A stretch of 45,513 bases of DNA from Candidatus Zipacnadia bacterium (GTDB taxonomy: Bacteria > Armatimonadota > Zipacnadia > Zipacnadales > Zipacnadaceae), in NCBI GenBank assembly GCA_029820565.1, contig JALGUR010000011.1:1-45513 (forward strand), given 5' to 3'. The notes under the pieces are model-generated. The model saw only the letters and a list, made by a program, of their open reading frames with translations. It was not told the DNA's origin and searched no databases. Both the position numbers and the translations under genes were made by a program. Below are positions 1 to 7,781 of the stretch, in pieces (the first letter of the stretch is position 1; each line of letters starts with the position of its first letter).

Positions 1-243
1 CGAGTGAAGGAGGGTAGCCTGGTATTGCCCGGTCGGGTCTACCATAGACTCGGATACAGCGTGCCCACAAACGGGGAATAGGCTGTAGATGATGATAGCA
101 CTGCCAGGTTTCCTCATGCTGCCGCTACGGGCCAAGGCGTTGGCCGACAAGGGCTGGCTTGAGCCGCCGAATACAGGGCTTGAGGCGGCTGGTCTGCGGT
201 CATTTTGCCAAGTAGAGAATCACTGCCAAAGGAGGATAGTATT
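1..243. other. Upstream region, no gene recognised
   Basis: No convincing coding sequence or RNA is visible before the first gene. A ribosome binding site AAAGGAGG lies at 228-235, just ahead of the ATG at 244. An open frame on the minus strand (114-437) overlaps the sialidase-like gene, is Ser/Ala/Pro rich and lacks family features, so I treat it as spurious. The left end may hold the tail of a gene cut by the window edge, but nothing supports one. Confidence 0.5.
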
Positions 244-1428
244 ATGTTGAGAGTAATAAACCTACTGACCGCTGGAATGATAATTGTTGTGGTGGGATTA
301 GTCGCCCAACTTGGGAGTATTAGCAGCGCCGATGAGGCCGATGAGGAAGCGATAGGAGGAGATGAAATGCCGGCCGAGGACGAACTGAAGGTGACAGTTG
401 GAGAGCCGATTGTCATGGCGCCGGCACCTGGGTACACTAATCAGGCGACCTTGGCCGTCTCCCGGACTGGCGCCGTGGCTGCCTTGTATGAATGCCTCGG
501 TCCTGAGGGCACTAAGGTCCGGGTCAGAAGAGTCTCGCCCGACGGCGGGCGGACATGGGGCGAGGAGATGCCGTGGCCCCTCCCCGATTCCCTTGCAATG
601 TCCGTAGGCCTGCGTGAAGGTGGCGTCCTCGCGATGACCGGTCAGGCTACCCCGGATCCGAAAGATGAGCGAGCCCCGAGGTGGTCCCTGTTTTCCGACG
701 ATTTTCGGCGCTATGAGAGTAGTGTAGCGACGGTGGACCTGCCCAACGCAGTCCTGAACACGAAATGGGCCCGGTTTTATCCGGTTTTCGATAAGGGAAA
801 GATCGTTCAGTTGGCCACCGGCGATTTGCTGGCCACTATGTACGGGAATCTGGAAGGAGATACTCAGTACCGCACAATGATCGTGCGCTCCACGGACCGG
901 GGCCGGACCTGGCAGTACCGTGCCACCGTAGCGTATGATCCCAACGATCCCAACCCGGAATTAAGCATCGGGATGGGTAAATACTGTGAATACTGTGGCT
1001 ATTGTGAGCCCAGTCTGGCCTTGCTGCCTGACGGGCAACTTTTGTGTATGATGAGAACGCAGGGGGCGCAGCACCCTCCTGACTACCGGCCGATGTACAC
1101 CAGTTGGTCCGACGATGAAGGAAGAACCTGGACTAAGCCAATACCCACGCAACCGTACCTCAATAATGTCTGGCCGACCCTGGCCGTGCTTGACAATGGG
1201 GTGGTGGCATGCATTTATGGACGTCCCGGGGTCCATGTAGTGTTCAGTACAGACCAAGGCCACACCTGGACCAACCGGGTGACCTTCACTGACCGGCCTG
1301 AACCAGAGACTACAGGCTATGCTGACATGGTTAAGGTGGGACCGAACAAACTGCTGGCAATCGCCGGACTTGGCGACCCCGATGGGACCAGGGTCTTCCC
1401 CATCACTGTGGAACGAATGAGGCATTAA
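244..1428 (+). CDS. Exported sialidase-like protein with Asp-box (BNR) repeats
   Basis: This is a 394-residue protein, probably exported: residues 4-24 form a hydrophobic signal or anchor after a short N-terminus. The start at 244 is chosen because AAAGGAGG lies 8 bases upstream; an in-frame TTG at 205 has no such site. Four Asp-box motifs of the S-x-D-x-G-x-T-W type are visible at about residues 98-105, 216-223, 289-296 and 335-342, as in the six-bladed propeller of the sialidase superfamily. An acidic linker (residues about 30-48) separates the leader from the propeller. Members of this fold hydrolyse sialic acids or other sugars, or only bind them; the substrate cannot be read from the sequence. 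It is followed by a MATE gene after an 86-bp gap that contains a short repeat. Confidence 0.8.
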   Translation: MLRVINLLTAGMIIVVVGLVAQLGSISSADEADEEAIGGDEMPAEDELKVTVGEPIVMAPAPGYTNQATLAVSRTGAVAALYECLGPEGTKVRVRRVSPDGGRTWGEEMPWPLPDSLAMSVGLREGGVLAMTGQATPDPKDERAPRWSLFSDDFRRYESSVATVDLPNAVLNTKWARFYPVFDKGKIVQLATGDLLATMYGNLEGDTQYRTMIVRSTDRGRTWQYRATVAYDPNDPNPELSIGMGKYCEYCGYCEPSLALLPDGQLLCMMRTQGAQHPPDYRPMYTSWSDDEGRTWTKPIPTQPYLNNVWPTLAVLDNGVVACIYGRPGVHVVFSTDQGHTWTNRVTFTDRPEPETTGYADMVKVGPNKLLAIAGLGDPDGTRVFPITVERMRH

Positions 1429-1480
1429 CGAATTGCAGACTACGGTTCTCCCTGCCAATCGCGGCAGACGCATTTAGGGC

Positions 1481-1502
1481 CAGGCGAGACGCCTGTCTTA
1501 CC
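1481..1502 (-). repeat. REP-like monomer with GGCGTCTCGCC hairpin
   Basis: Read on the minus strand this copy is GGTAAGACAGG followed by CGTCTCGCCTG, an arm-loop-arm hairpin CAGGCG-TCT-CGCCTG. The same monomer occurs as half of the inverted pair inside tamB at 26911-26967. It lies in the gap before the MATE gene, 12 bases from its start codon. Confidence 0.75.
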
Positions 1503-1514
1503 AGAATTCTCACT

Positions 1515-2936
1515 ATGACTGAGGACGGTCCGACTCCGAACTCCGCTGATTCCCCCAAACGAAGTAATGTTGTCGCTCGGCGGGTAGATATGACCCAGGG
1601 GCGGCTGCTGGTGCAGATTGTCTATCTGTCCTGGCCGATAGTAGCCGGCTCCCTATTGCAGGTGGCGGTGGGAATAGCCGACATCAAGATGGTGGGTATG
1701 ATAGGTCCTGATCCCATCGCAGCGGTGGGGATGGCCCGCTCGGTGGTTTTCACCCTCATAGCCATAGTCTTCGCCGTCTCCATGGGCGTGCAGGTGTTGG
1801 TGGCCCAGTTTTCGGGCCAGGGCGACCGCGACAGTGCCGATGCCACAGTCAAGCAGGGATTGATAGCAATAGGGCTGGCCAGCCTGCTGCTTATCATGCC
1901 GGGGGGCCTGGTGCTGTCGCGCTGGATTATGGTCCGCCTGGGGGCAACCGAGTCGGTAATGGCTCACGGCGTGCCGTATCTTCAGATATTGTTCGGCGGC
2001 ATCCTGTTCATTATGCTTAGTTTCGTCATTACCGCCGCCCTCCAAGGCGCCGGTGACACCCTAACGCCGCTGCTCCTGCTTTTAGTTGCCAACGCCCTTA
2101 ACATCTTACTCAACTACTTGTTCATCTTTGGCGTGGGACCTTTTCCACGCCTGGGAGTACCAGGGGCCGGTGTGGGAACGGTAATATCGCGCTTCATAGC
2201 CGCCCTGGCGGGCATCATTATTCTTGCTTCGGGCCGATTCGCTGTGACAGTGTATTTGCGCCGCTCCTGGGCCATCCGTTGGGAGTTGTGGCGGAAAATA
2301 TTCTATGTGGGAATACCCGCATCTATTCAAGGCTTCACGCGCAATATCGCGTTTATGATCATCATCAATATACTGAGCCTGACTGCGGCGGGAATGTATG
2401 CAATCTCGGCCTACACCGTGGCTGGGCAGATCCGCGGCGTAACTATCCTCGTCGGGCTGGCGCTGATGGCGGCCGCGACCACCGCCGTAGGCCAAAATGT
2501 GGGGGCAGGAGACACGCAGCGGGCGGCGGCCGCTGGCTGGCTGTCGGCGAAATTAGCGGCTGGCTTGAGCATTCTGGCGGCTATCACGTATGCGTCAGTC
2601 GCCGCTTGGTTGATAGGATTCTTCAGCACCGACCAGCAGGTAATTCGCATCGGCACCCAGGCCCTTATTGTCCTGGCGGTCTCTGAGCCCTTTCTCACCG
2701 CCGGTATGAGCCTGTCGGGTTCGCTGCGGGGTGCCGGCGATACCTATTCTCCGCTGTATATCAGCCTGGTGTGCACCTCCATACTGGGGCCACTGGCCTG
2801 CTACGTATTGGCGATTGTCTTGGGGATGGGCACTATGGGGGTGTGGATCGGTTTCGATATTTCCGTGGTAGCCCAGTTCGGGGTATTAGCGTGGAAGTTT
2901 AATCAGGGCCGATGGGCGCAGATTCGGCTGACCTGA
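1515..2936 (+). CDS. MATE family efflux transporter
   Basis: A 473-residue inner-membrane protein with about twelve hydrophobic segments in two halves, matching the usual length of MATE (MatE) transporters, which export drugs or metabolites in exchange for Na+ or H+. The two halves each carry the family-type pattern of a short helix ending in an A/S-L-x-G-A-G-D-T sequence: ALQGAGDTLTP in the first half and SLRGAGDTYSP in the second. The N-terminal ~30 residues are polar and Ser/Pro-rich, placed in the cytoplasm. No clear Shine-Dalgarno is seen ahead of the ATG at 1515; a downstream in-frame ATG at residue 26 (MTQGRLL) is possible. The substrate is unknown. Confidence 0.92.
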   Translation: MTEDGPTPNSADSPKRSNVVARRVDMTQGRLLVQIVYLSWPIVAGSLLQVAVGIADIKMVGMIGPDPIAAVGMARSVVFTLIAIVFAVSMGVQVLVAQFSGQGDRDSADATVKQGLIAIGLASLLLIMPGGLVLSRWIMVRLGATESVMAHGVPYLQILFGGILFIMLSFVITAALQGAGDTLTPLLLLLVANALNILLNYLFIFGVGPFPRLGVPGAGVGTVISRFIAALAGIIILASGRFAVTVYLRRSWAIRWELWRKIFYVGIPASIQGFTRNIAFMIIINILSLTAAGMYAISAYTVAGQIRGVTILVGLALMAAATTAVGQNVGAGDTQRAAAAGWLSAKLAAGLSILAAITYASVAAWLIGFFSTDQQVIRIGTQALIVLAVSEPFLTAGMSLSGSLRGAGDTYSPLYISLVCTSILGPLACYVLAIVLGMGTMGVWIGFDISVVAQFGVLAWKFNQGRWAQIRLT

Positions 2937-3049
2937 CGCCGCCTACTGCGCCGTCTGGGCCGATAACTCGGCCAGGGCGCGAGGCTGCGGCGGCCCAAGG
3001 AGAGCGGAACGGATTAAGATCAGGGTCGCATTGCCGTTGTCGTCTGTAG

Positions 3050-3077
3050 GGGCGGAAGTGCAGAGCATCTTCCGCCC
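3050..3077. repeat. Modular hairpin repeat, GGGCGGAAG arms
   Basis: Nine-base arms GGGCGGAAG and CTTCCGCCC pair perfectly, enclosing an inner TGC/GCA stem with loop AGA and one bulged T. The related hairpin at 29073-29100 has nearly the same outer arms but a different inner stem (TTG/CAA), so pairing is preserved while sequence differs. Confidence 0.75.
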
Positions 3078-3083
3078 GCTGTC

Positions 3084-3107
3084 GTAGGAGCGACATTCGT
3101 CTCGCGA
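3084..3107 (+). repeat. GTAGGAGCGACATTC palindromic repeat, variant copy
   Basis: Begins GTAGGAGCGACATTC; the 3' arm is altered (GTCTCGCGA), giving a GCGA/TCGC stem. It is the most diverged of five copies in the window. Confidence 0.65.
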
Positions 3108-3132
3108 TTGTTCTTCTACCTCACCACCCGGG

Positions 3133-3156
3133 TCGCGGCAAGGATGCCGTTCCTAC
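3133..3156 (-). repeat. Palindromic repeat copy, GCGGC/GCCGt arms
   Basis: Same family as 3222-3245 and 44363-44386, ending in TTCCTAC on the plus strand. One arm position is mismatched. Confidence 0.7.
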
Positions 3157-3221
3157 GGGAAGCACATCTATGCCGTTGGCCGTCGCGGTTCCCAGTACCC
3201 AGTTCCCTGTCCCCTGTCAGT

Positions 3222-3245
3222 TCGCGGCAAGAATGCCGCTCCTAC
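3222..3245 (-). repeat. Palindromic repeat copy, GCGGC/GCCGC arms
   Basis: Arms GCGGC and GCCGC enclose AAGAAT, followed by TCCTAC. The copies at 44363 and 45412 have arms GCGAC/GTCGC, a paired two-base change that keeps the stem. Confidence 0.8.
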
Positions 3246-3269
3246 CACATCAGCACGTCTGAGGGATGG

Positions 3270-4316
3270 TTATCCCGCCATCTGGGCGGATAATTCGGCC
3301 AGGGCGATGAAGTTACGAGCGGCGGGTTCGGTGTAGGTGCCCGAGGCGGTGCCTCCGAGGATAAAGCCATCCGGCCCCGCCTCCTGGATAAGTTGCCGGC
3401 CCATCCCCAATACTGTCTCGGTGGGGAGTTTACCCAGCACTTCCATATCGTCAAGATTACCGACCAGACAGATTCTGTGGCCGATGCGCCGCTTGGCCTC
3501 GGCAATATCACAGTCACCCCACGGCGGGGCTTCCAGCGGGTCAATAGCGTCAATACCTATTTGCAGTAGTTGGTCGTAGTACCTGGTCGTCGGGCCGTGG
3601 TTGTGAAAGTAAGCAACCCCGTCGTACTCGTGAATTATATCAGTCAGGCGGCGGTCAGGCTCCACTACCAGCACTTGATAGGCCTGGGGACCTAACTGTA
3701 CTGAGACATACTCTCCTCCAACTATCCGAAATGTCCTTACTCCAGCCCCGCACAGCGCCCGGTAGTAGTAACACAACCGTTCGGTGCCCACCTCCACCAG
3801 TTCAATCATCTTCTGCGGCGCTTCGGCCCACAGCAGGCAAAAATCCTGGGGCGAGAACAGTTCCGCTGGCCAGCAGACGCCGTCAGCGACTCCGACTATC
3901 ACCAGCCCCTTCTCCCCTATCCTGTCCAATGACCGGTCATGCTCGCCGGTGTCTATAACTGGTGGCTCATAAGGGATGGACAGGATTTTGTCCACATCTG
4001 AGGGCGCCTGACAAGGGAACTCTATGCGCCCTGTAGTGCGCTTGGTGTGGCGGAGGACCAATTGTAGCGGGCCGTGAGGCGTCTCGTAAGTGGTTATGGT
4101 CTTGTCACTTTCGGTTCGGGTGTGTATCCGGGCAGTATGCCCCAGAAACGCGTCATCGCCACCACAACCTATTGAGTAGAGAATATCCGTACAGTCTATG
4201 AGTTGCTGGCCGAGGTCACTTTCCCGCCTAATATTACCCATGCCCCAAGGGGCTACTGGTATGCGATCAGGCTTGCCGCCCTGTAGTGCACAAATTAGTC
4301 GCTCGCGGGAAGTCAT
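3270..4316 (-). CDS. UroD-like (uroporphyrinogen decarboxylase family) protein
   Basis: A 348-residue TIM-barrel protein of the uroporphyrinogen decarboxylase / cobamide methyltransferase superfamily. The start TSRERLICALQGGKPDRIPV after Met is typical of the family's non-haem branch; the true UroD RQAGR-type motif is absent, so haem synthesis is unlikely. A likely metal- or substrate-binding H-N-H is at residues 238-240 and a conserved-looking LEAPPWGD at 261-268. The ATG at 4316 has AGGA 9-10 bases upstream; a longer frame reading back to 4397 lacks a site and adds a non-homologous leader. It is divergent from the Gfo/Idh/MocA gene at 4464, so the two may be co-regulated. Such proteins often sit in sugar or methylated-compound catabolic loci; the reaction is not known. 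Confidence 0.85.
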   Translation of the reverse strand: MTSRERLICALQGGKPDRIPVAPWGMGNIRRESDLGQQLIDCTDILYSIGCGGDDAFLGHTARIHTRTESDKTITTYETPHGPLQLVLRHTKRTTGRIEFPCQAPSDVDKILSIPYEPPVIDTGEHDRSLDRIGEKGLVIVGVADGVCWPAELFSPQDFCLLWAEAPQKMIELVEVGTERLCYYYRALCGAGVRTFRIVGGEYVSVQLGPQAYQVLVVEPDRRLTDIIHEYDGVAYFHNHGPTTRYYDQLLQIGIDAIDPLEAPPWGDCDIAEAKRRIGHRICLVGNLDDMEVLGKLPTETVLGMGRQLIQEAGPDGFILGGTASGTYTEPAARNFIALAELSAQMAG

Positions 4317-4463
4317 TAGCACTATTCCTGTTTTAGTGGTCGTGAAGAATTGGGTAATAAGAAGGATAACCCGATCGGTTAGCGAATTGTACCACATAAC
4401 AAATTAGCCCGCAAAACATAATTCACCAGCGCATGACAATATTTCAATCAGGAGGCTACAACT

Positions 4464-5648
4464 ATGGAAGTATCAGTTGGCATGGTTGGTTACAATTTTA
4501 TGGGGAAGGCGCACAGTAACGCCTACCGGCAGGTGGGCATGTTTTTCCCTGAGTTGGCGGCCCGGCCGGTGCAGAAGGTCATCTGTGGTCGTAACGAGGA
4601 GCGGGTGACAGCGGCCGCTCAACAGTTGGGCTGGGAGGAGACTGAGACTGATTTTGACCGGCTGGTAGCGCGGGACGATATTGACCTGATTGACATCAGC
4701 ACCCCCAATAATGTCCACATACCCATGGCCATCAAGGCCGCCCAGGCTGGCAAGCATGTGTTCTGTGAGAAGCCGTTGGCGATGAACCTGGCCGAGGCGC
4801 GCGAGGGTCTGGCGGCGGTGGAGCAGGCGGGCATTGTCCACATGATTTGCCACAACTATCGCCGTGCCCCGGCCGTCTCGCTGGCCAAGCAGATGATTGA
4901 CGATGGCATCCTGGGTACTATCTACCACTGGCGAGCCCAGTATCTACAGGACTGGCTGCTTGATCCGCAGGCGCCGATGCGCTGGCGGATGCGCAAAGAG
5001 GTCGCCGGCTCCGGGGTGTTGGGCGATCTGATGGCCCATAGTATTGACCTGGCTCTGTGGTTGATGGGCGATATTGACCAGGTGGCCTGTGATATGGAGA
5101 CCTTTGTCAAGCAGCGCCCCCTGCTGGAAAAGGTAGACACTGGCTTGGGCGCTGAGGCAGCGGAGGGCGCTGAGATGGGTACGGTGGACGTGGATGATGG
5201 GGCAATTGCCCTGGCCCGCTTTGCTAACGGGGCCCTGGGTACGTTTGAGGCCACCCGCTTTGCCGCCGGTCGCAAGAACTACAACTGCTTCGAGATTAAC
5301 GGGTCGCGGGGCAGTGTCCGCTTCAACCTGGAGCGGATGAATGAACTGGAATACTACAACGCCGAAGACCCGGCCGACCGTATGGGCTTTCAGGTTATCC
5401 AGGCCACCGATCCCGGCCATCCGTTTATGGGCCTGCCGGAAGGCGGTGGGCCGCGCTACTGGCCGCCCGCGCACATCATCGGCTATGAGCATACCTTTAT
5501 CAACACTGTAGCCGACCTGATGCGTGGCATCGCTGCGGGCGAAAGTCCGCGCCCCAACTTTGAGGACGGCGTCAAGGTCCAAGCGGTCCTGGAAGCCTGC
5601 GAACAAGCGGCCGATAGACAAGAGTGGATAAAGGTGGAGAGTATTTAG
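4464..5648 (+). CDS. Gfo/Idh/MocA family NAD(P)-dependent dehydrogenase
   Basis: A 394-residue oxidoreductase. The Rossmann motif GMVGYNFMG is at residues 6-14 and the family's E-K-P signature at 102-104 (in KHVFCEKPLAMN), followed by the usual C-terminal sheet domain. Members oxidise or reduce sugar hydroxyls (inositol, glucose-fructose, UDP-sugar or pseudo-disaccharide substrates) with NAD(P). The start is fixed by AGGAGG nine bases upstream of the ATG. It is divergent from the UroD-like gene, with 147 bp between them for both promoters. The substrate cannot be assigned. Confidence 0.92.
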   Translation: MEVSVGMVGYNFMGKAHSNAYRQVGMFFPELAARPVQKVICGRNEERVTAAAQQLGWEETETDFDRLVARDDIDLIDISTPNNVHIPMAIKAAQAGKHVFCEKPLAMNLAEAREGLAAVEQAGIVHMICHNYRRAPAVSLAKQMIDDGILGTIYHWRAQYLQDWLLDPQAPMRWRMRKEVAGSGVLGDLMAHSIDLALWLMGDIDQVACDMETFVKQRPLLEKVDTGLGAEAAEGAEMGTVDVDDGAIALARFANGALGTFEATRFAAGRKNYNCFEINGSRGSVRFNLERMNELEYYNAEDPADRMGFQVIQATDPGHPFMGLPEGGGPRYWPPAHIIGYEHTFINTVADLMRGIAAGESPRPNFEDGVKVQAVLEACEQAADRQEWIKVESI

Positions 5649-5678
5649 CAATGCAGGTTCCCGCGAGGTGGCTACTTG

Positions 5679-5687
5679 TGATATAAT
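5679..5687 (+). promoter_or_regulatory. Extended -10 promoter for the three-gene cassette
   Basis: TGATATAAT, a TG-n extension plus perfect -10, lies 59 bases before the ATG at 5747. No good -35 is found at 17 bases, as is common for extended -10 promoters. It would drive 5747-7733 independently of the upstream dehydrogenase. Confidence 0.6.
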
Positions 5688-5746
5688 AATCTTAGATAGG
5701 TGGGACGCCAGGTTCCTATTATACATTTGTGACGAGGAGAGTTGCT

Positions 5747-6448
5747 ATGGAAAACGAGGAGAAAGCAAGCAGACTAGGTAGCGATGATGAATTCCAGCGC
5801 GTGCTTCAGGTAACTAAACGGCTTCGCGAGGAGGGATGTTTTTATTTCATTTTCGCCCCCGGGGGCGGGATTAGCGCGAGCGTGGACGAGACTGTACTAC
5901 CTGATCATCTGAAAGCGGCTGATATTGACGAGCAAACTTTCAAGCGAATCTTCCGCAGAGAAGTTACTGACCTAATCTTTGCTGTGGCGGCCGATATATC
6001 CGACGACGGAATGGTAGCGGACCCCGGCCCATTCGGAGACTTTCCCAAGGCCGACAAAGACCTCCTTGTCAAGAGGCGAACCGATGTAGCAGAGATACTA
6101 GATGTCGAGAACCTGCGTGAAGAGTTCAGAGCCAAGATGAGTGCCTGCACGCAAGTCCTCGCAGAGATAGAGTGGAGAGCCTTTCGCGGTGCTGATGTTG
6201 AGCCGGAGGCCACCTCTCGGTGTGCAATGGCCGTCATAAGAATCAGTGGGGAGTTGCCTGTAGGGCCAAGTATGGCTGGCCATACCGCGTGGGGCGGAGC
6301 CAGCCTGCGGCGGCTATTGCGTCCCGAGACAGCGTCGGTAACGCTGACGGCCACACTGAGCGACGTCCAATACCTTCGTGGCCGCTTGGAAAAGATTGAG
6401 CGACAGCTAATTGCTCTTGAGGAGGACGAACATGCGAAGGGAAGCTGA
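5747..6448 (+). CDS. Unrecognised protein, first gene of three-gene cassette
   Basis: A 233-residue, soluble, acidic-looking protein that I do not recognise. The start at 5747 has GAGGAG seven bases upstream; a GTG at 5729 lacks a site. Visible parts: a charged N-terminus, a short beta-prone stretch CFYFIFAPGGG near residue 30, a charged helical middle, a beta-prone CAMAVIRISGELP segment, and a C-terminal Leu/Glu/Lys-rich stretch likely to form a coiled coil. There is no signal peptide, membrane segment or catalytic motif I can name. Its last 17 bases overlap the next gene, implying translational coupling. Context suggests it acts with the next two proteins, possibly as a binding or regulatory subunit. 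Confidence 0.7.
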   Translation: MENEEKASRLGSDDEFQRVLQVTKRLREEGCFYFIFAPGGGISASVDETVLPDHLKAADIDEQTFKRIFRREVTDLIFAVAADISDDGMVADPGPFGDFPKADKDLLVKRRTDVAEILDVENLREEFRAKMSACTQVLAEIEWRAFRGADVEPEATSRCAMAVIRISGELPVGPSMAGHTAWGGASLRRLLRPETASVTLTATLSDVQYLRGRLEKIERQLIALEEDEHAKGS

Positions 6449-6956
6449 ACAATCTCTCCTTAAGGTAATCTTCCGTGCTCTGGAGGACCACGGTATCCGT
6501 ATAAGCGAGCTCGAGCGGGCGGAACTTCTGCGCGCGTCACAGAGTACCGTTCGCTTTGAAAGGAGCGTTGAAAGCCCCATCGACAGCATTGAGGAGGCCG
6601 CACGGCTAATCGGGGTGGCGCGGGCCAGCGCGGAACTCGAACAGCGCTTGGATGCCGTGCTCGACCTGAAGCAGCTCTTGTCTCAGGCGATTGACAGGGC
6701 TGAACGGGTCGCTCCGCGTATGTACAAGCATGCGCTGGTAATTGTTTATGAGGCACTCAGCAATACCTACGCGGAGGACATCACGGATCACCAATTCGAA
6801 GTCCTGGAAGTGACAATCGTGTCACTCCGACGAACAGATCTCAGTAGAGAGCAAGTACGCAGTATCGCCAGCTCACTCCGGCAAGCAGGTCTGCGGCCTG
6901 TGCCAGTTTCCACGCGCGCGCAGCGCGATAAGATCCTGCGGTCGTTAGGACTATAG
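6432..6956 (+). CDS. Unrecognised helical protein, possible partner of PIN-like protein
   Basis: A 174-residue, mostly helical, charged protein. GAGGAGG at 6419-6425 sets the ATG at 6432, inside the 3' end of the preceding gene. The C-terminal half (MYKHALVIVYEALSNTYAED, then a D-x-Q-F-E-V-L-E helix and a Leu/Arg-rich helix ending in an AGLRPVP turn) looks like a compact helical bundle. I recall similar small helical proteins beside PIN-domain genes in other bacteria, but cannot check this. It could be an antitoxin-like partner of the downstream protein; this is inference from order and size. It ends three bases before the next start codon. Confidence 0.68.
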   Translation: MRREAEQSLLKVIFRALEDHGIRISELERAELLRASQSTVRFERSVESPIDSIEEAARLIGVARASAELEQRLDAVLDLKQLLSQAIDRAERVAPRMYKHALVIVYEALSNTYAEDITDHQFEVLEVTIVSLRRTDLSREQVRSIASSLRQAGLRPVPVSTRAQRDKILRSLGL

Positions 6957-6959
6957 CTA

Positions 6960-7733
6960 ATGGGCATCATTTACGCTGACACTACCGTATTGGCTAGTCG
7001 GGTGTGTGGCTGTCGGGACGAGCAAACTGCAATTGAGCAAGTTATCGAGGGGCATATTGTATCCACATCTGGATACGTGGTGGAAGAATTGCGTTGCACG
7101 TTCCTCTACGATGCGGTCTTGCTACACAAACTATTGGTTAATTCGTCAAGAACCGACGAAGCTCTAAGACGGGTAAATCGATACTTTGGGCGCCATCCAG
7201 CGCGCATGTGGCAGCTTCTCAGTTTGTGTTGTGACGTGAGGGGCGATCCATTGCCACGAAAAAGACTGATAAATCGTTTAGAGGAATTAATTGAGATTCA
7301 ATTGATGGACTCGGTCTTGGCATGTGTAGGCGAAGGATTATTGGTCGATTCTACGGAGTGTGCCAGGTCTAGCGGTGAACCCTTTTGGAGAGGGGACCGG
7401 TACTGTTTTGCTTGTAGGTGCCAAAAGGGTGACAAGCCCACGTGCGACATCATCGCCTTCTACGGTCAGCATCGTGCCGCCCTTCGGCGTTTGGCAAAGG
7501 GGCCCAGAAAACTTGACAAAATCCACCGCGAGTTTCGCCGCACCGCGCGCCGTGTATTGGACGACCCCAACGAAGGCAGAGGCACCAATTGCTATCGGGT
7601 CCTGGCGGACGCTGTAATTGTGTTAGAAGCACCCTCGAATATGCCTATATGTAGCACTAATGCCTCTGACTTTGAGCCCCTCTGTCAAACCCTCGGGAGA
7701 GAGTTCTTGGACGCTCGAGTCCCACGACGTTAG
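6960..7733 (+). CDS. PIN-like domain protein with Cys-rich insertion
   Basis: A 257-residue protein. Its ends look like a PIN nuclease: strand IIYADTTVLASRV with D7 at the N-terminus, a helix start VVEELR with E42/E43, and ADAVIVLEA (D217) followed by CSTNASDF (D237) at the C-terminus, in the usual order of the four acidic metal-binding residues. PIN proteins are typically 120-150 residues, so about 100 extra residues lie between the second and third acidic positions. The insertion carries C149, C152, C154 and C162, which could bind a metal. PIN domains cut RNA, most often as toxins or in RNA maturation. The ATG follows the previous stop by three bases, with AGGA about 9 bases upstream. The PIN call rests on motif pattern only; catalytic activity is unproven. 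Confidence 0.62.
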   Translation: MGIIYADTTVLASRVCGCRDEQTAIEQVIEGHIVSTSGYVVEELRCTFLYDAVLLHKLLVNSSRTDEALRRVNRYFGRHPARMWQLLSLCCDVRGDPLPRKRLINRLEELIEIQLMDSVLACVGEGLLVDSTECARSSGEPFWRGDRYCFACRCQKGDKPTCDIIAFYGQHRAALRRLAKGPRKLDKIHREFRRTARRVLDDPNEGRGTNCYRVLADAVIVLEAPSNMPICSTNASDFEPLCQTLGREFLDARVPRR

Positions 7734-7781
7734 TACGCTTTTACACCTTTCGTTATGCCTATAAAGGGAGATGATACCAAG

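Larger units (their letters stand above)
2937..3269. repeat. Repeat-rich convergent intergenic region
   Basis: This gap separates the convergent MATE (+) and UroD-like (-) genes and holds no gene. It contains a modular hairpin at 3050-3077 (arms GGGCGGAAG and CTTCCGCCC around TGC-AGA-GCA) and three copies of a short palindromic repeat at 3084-3107, 3133-3156 and 3222-3245. A stretch with CCCAGTACCCAGTTCCCTG (3191-3209) resembles, in reverse orientation, a stretch near 45306-45336. The hairpins could end transcription or protect transcripts from both sides; none has a T-run. Confidence 0.75.

Noticed and set aside
114..437. Minus-strand open frame at the left end
   Set aside because: It is a low-complexity Ser/Ala/Thr/Pro frame overlapping a supported gene on the other strand, with no ribosome site or family features.
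961..1473. 170-codon minus-strand frame opposite the sialidase-like gene
   Set aside because: It lies wholly antisense to the Asp-box region and shows no family motif; shadow of the real gene.
3050..3245. CRISPR array in the repeat-rich gap
   Set aside because: Repeats differ in orientation and spacing, with no regular spacers and no cas genes in the window.
4317..4463. -35/-10 pair for the divergent genes at 4464 and 4316
   Set aside because: TTGTAC and CATAAT occur but at a spacing of 24; not convincing.
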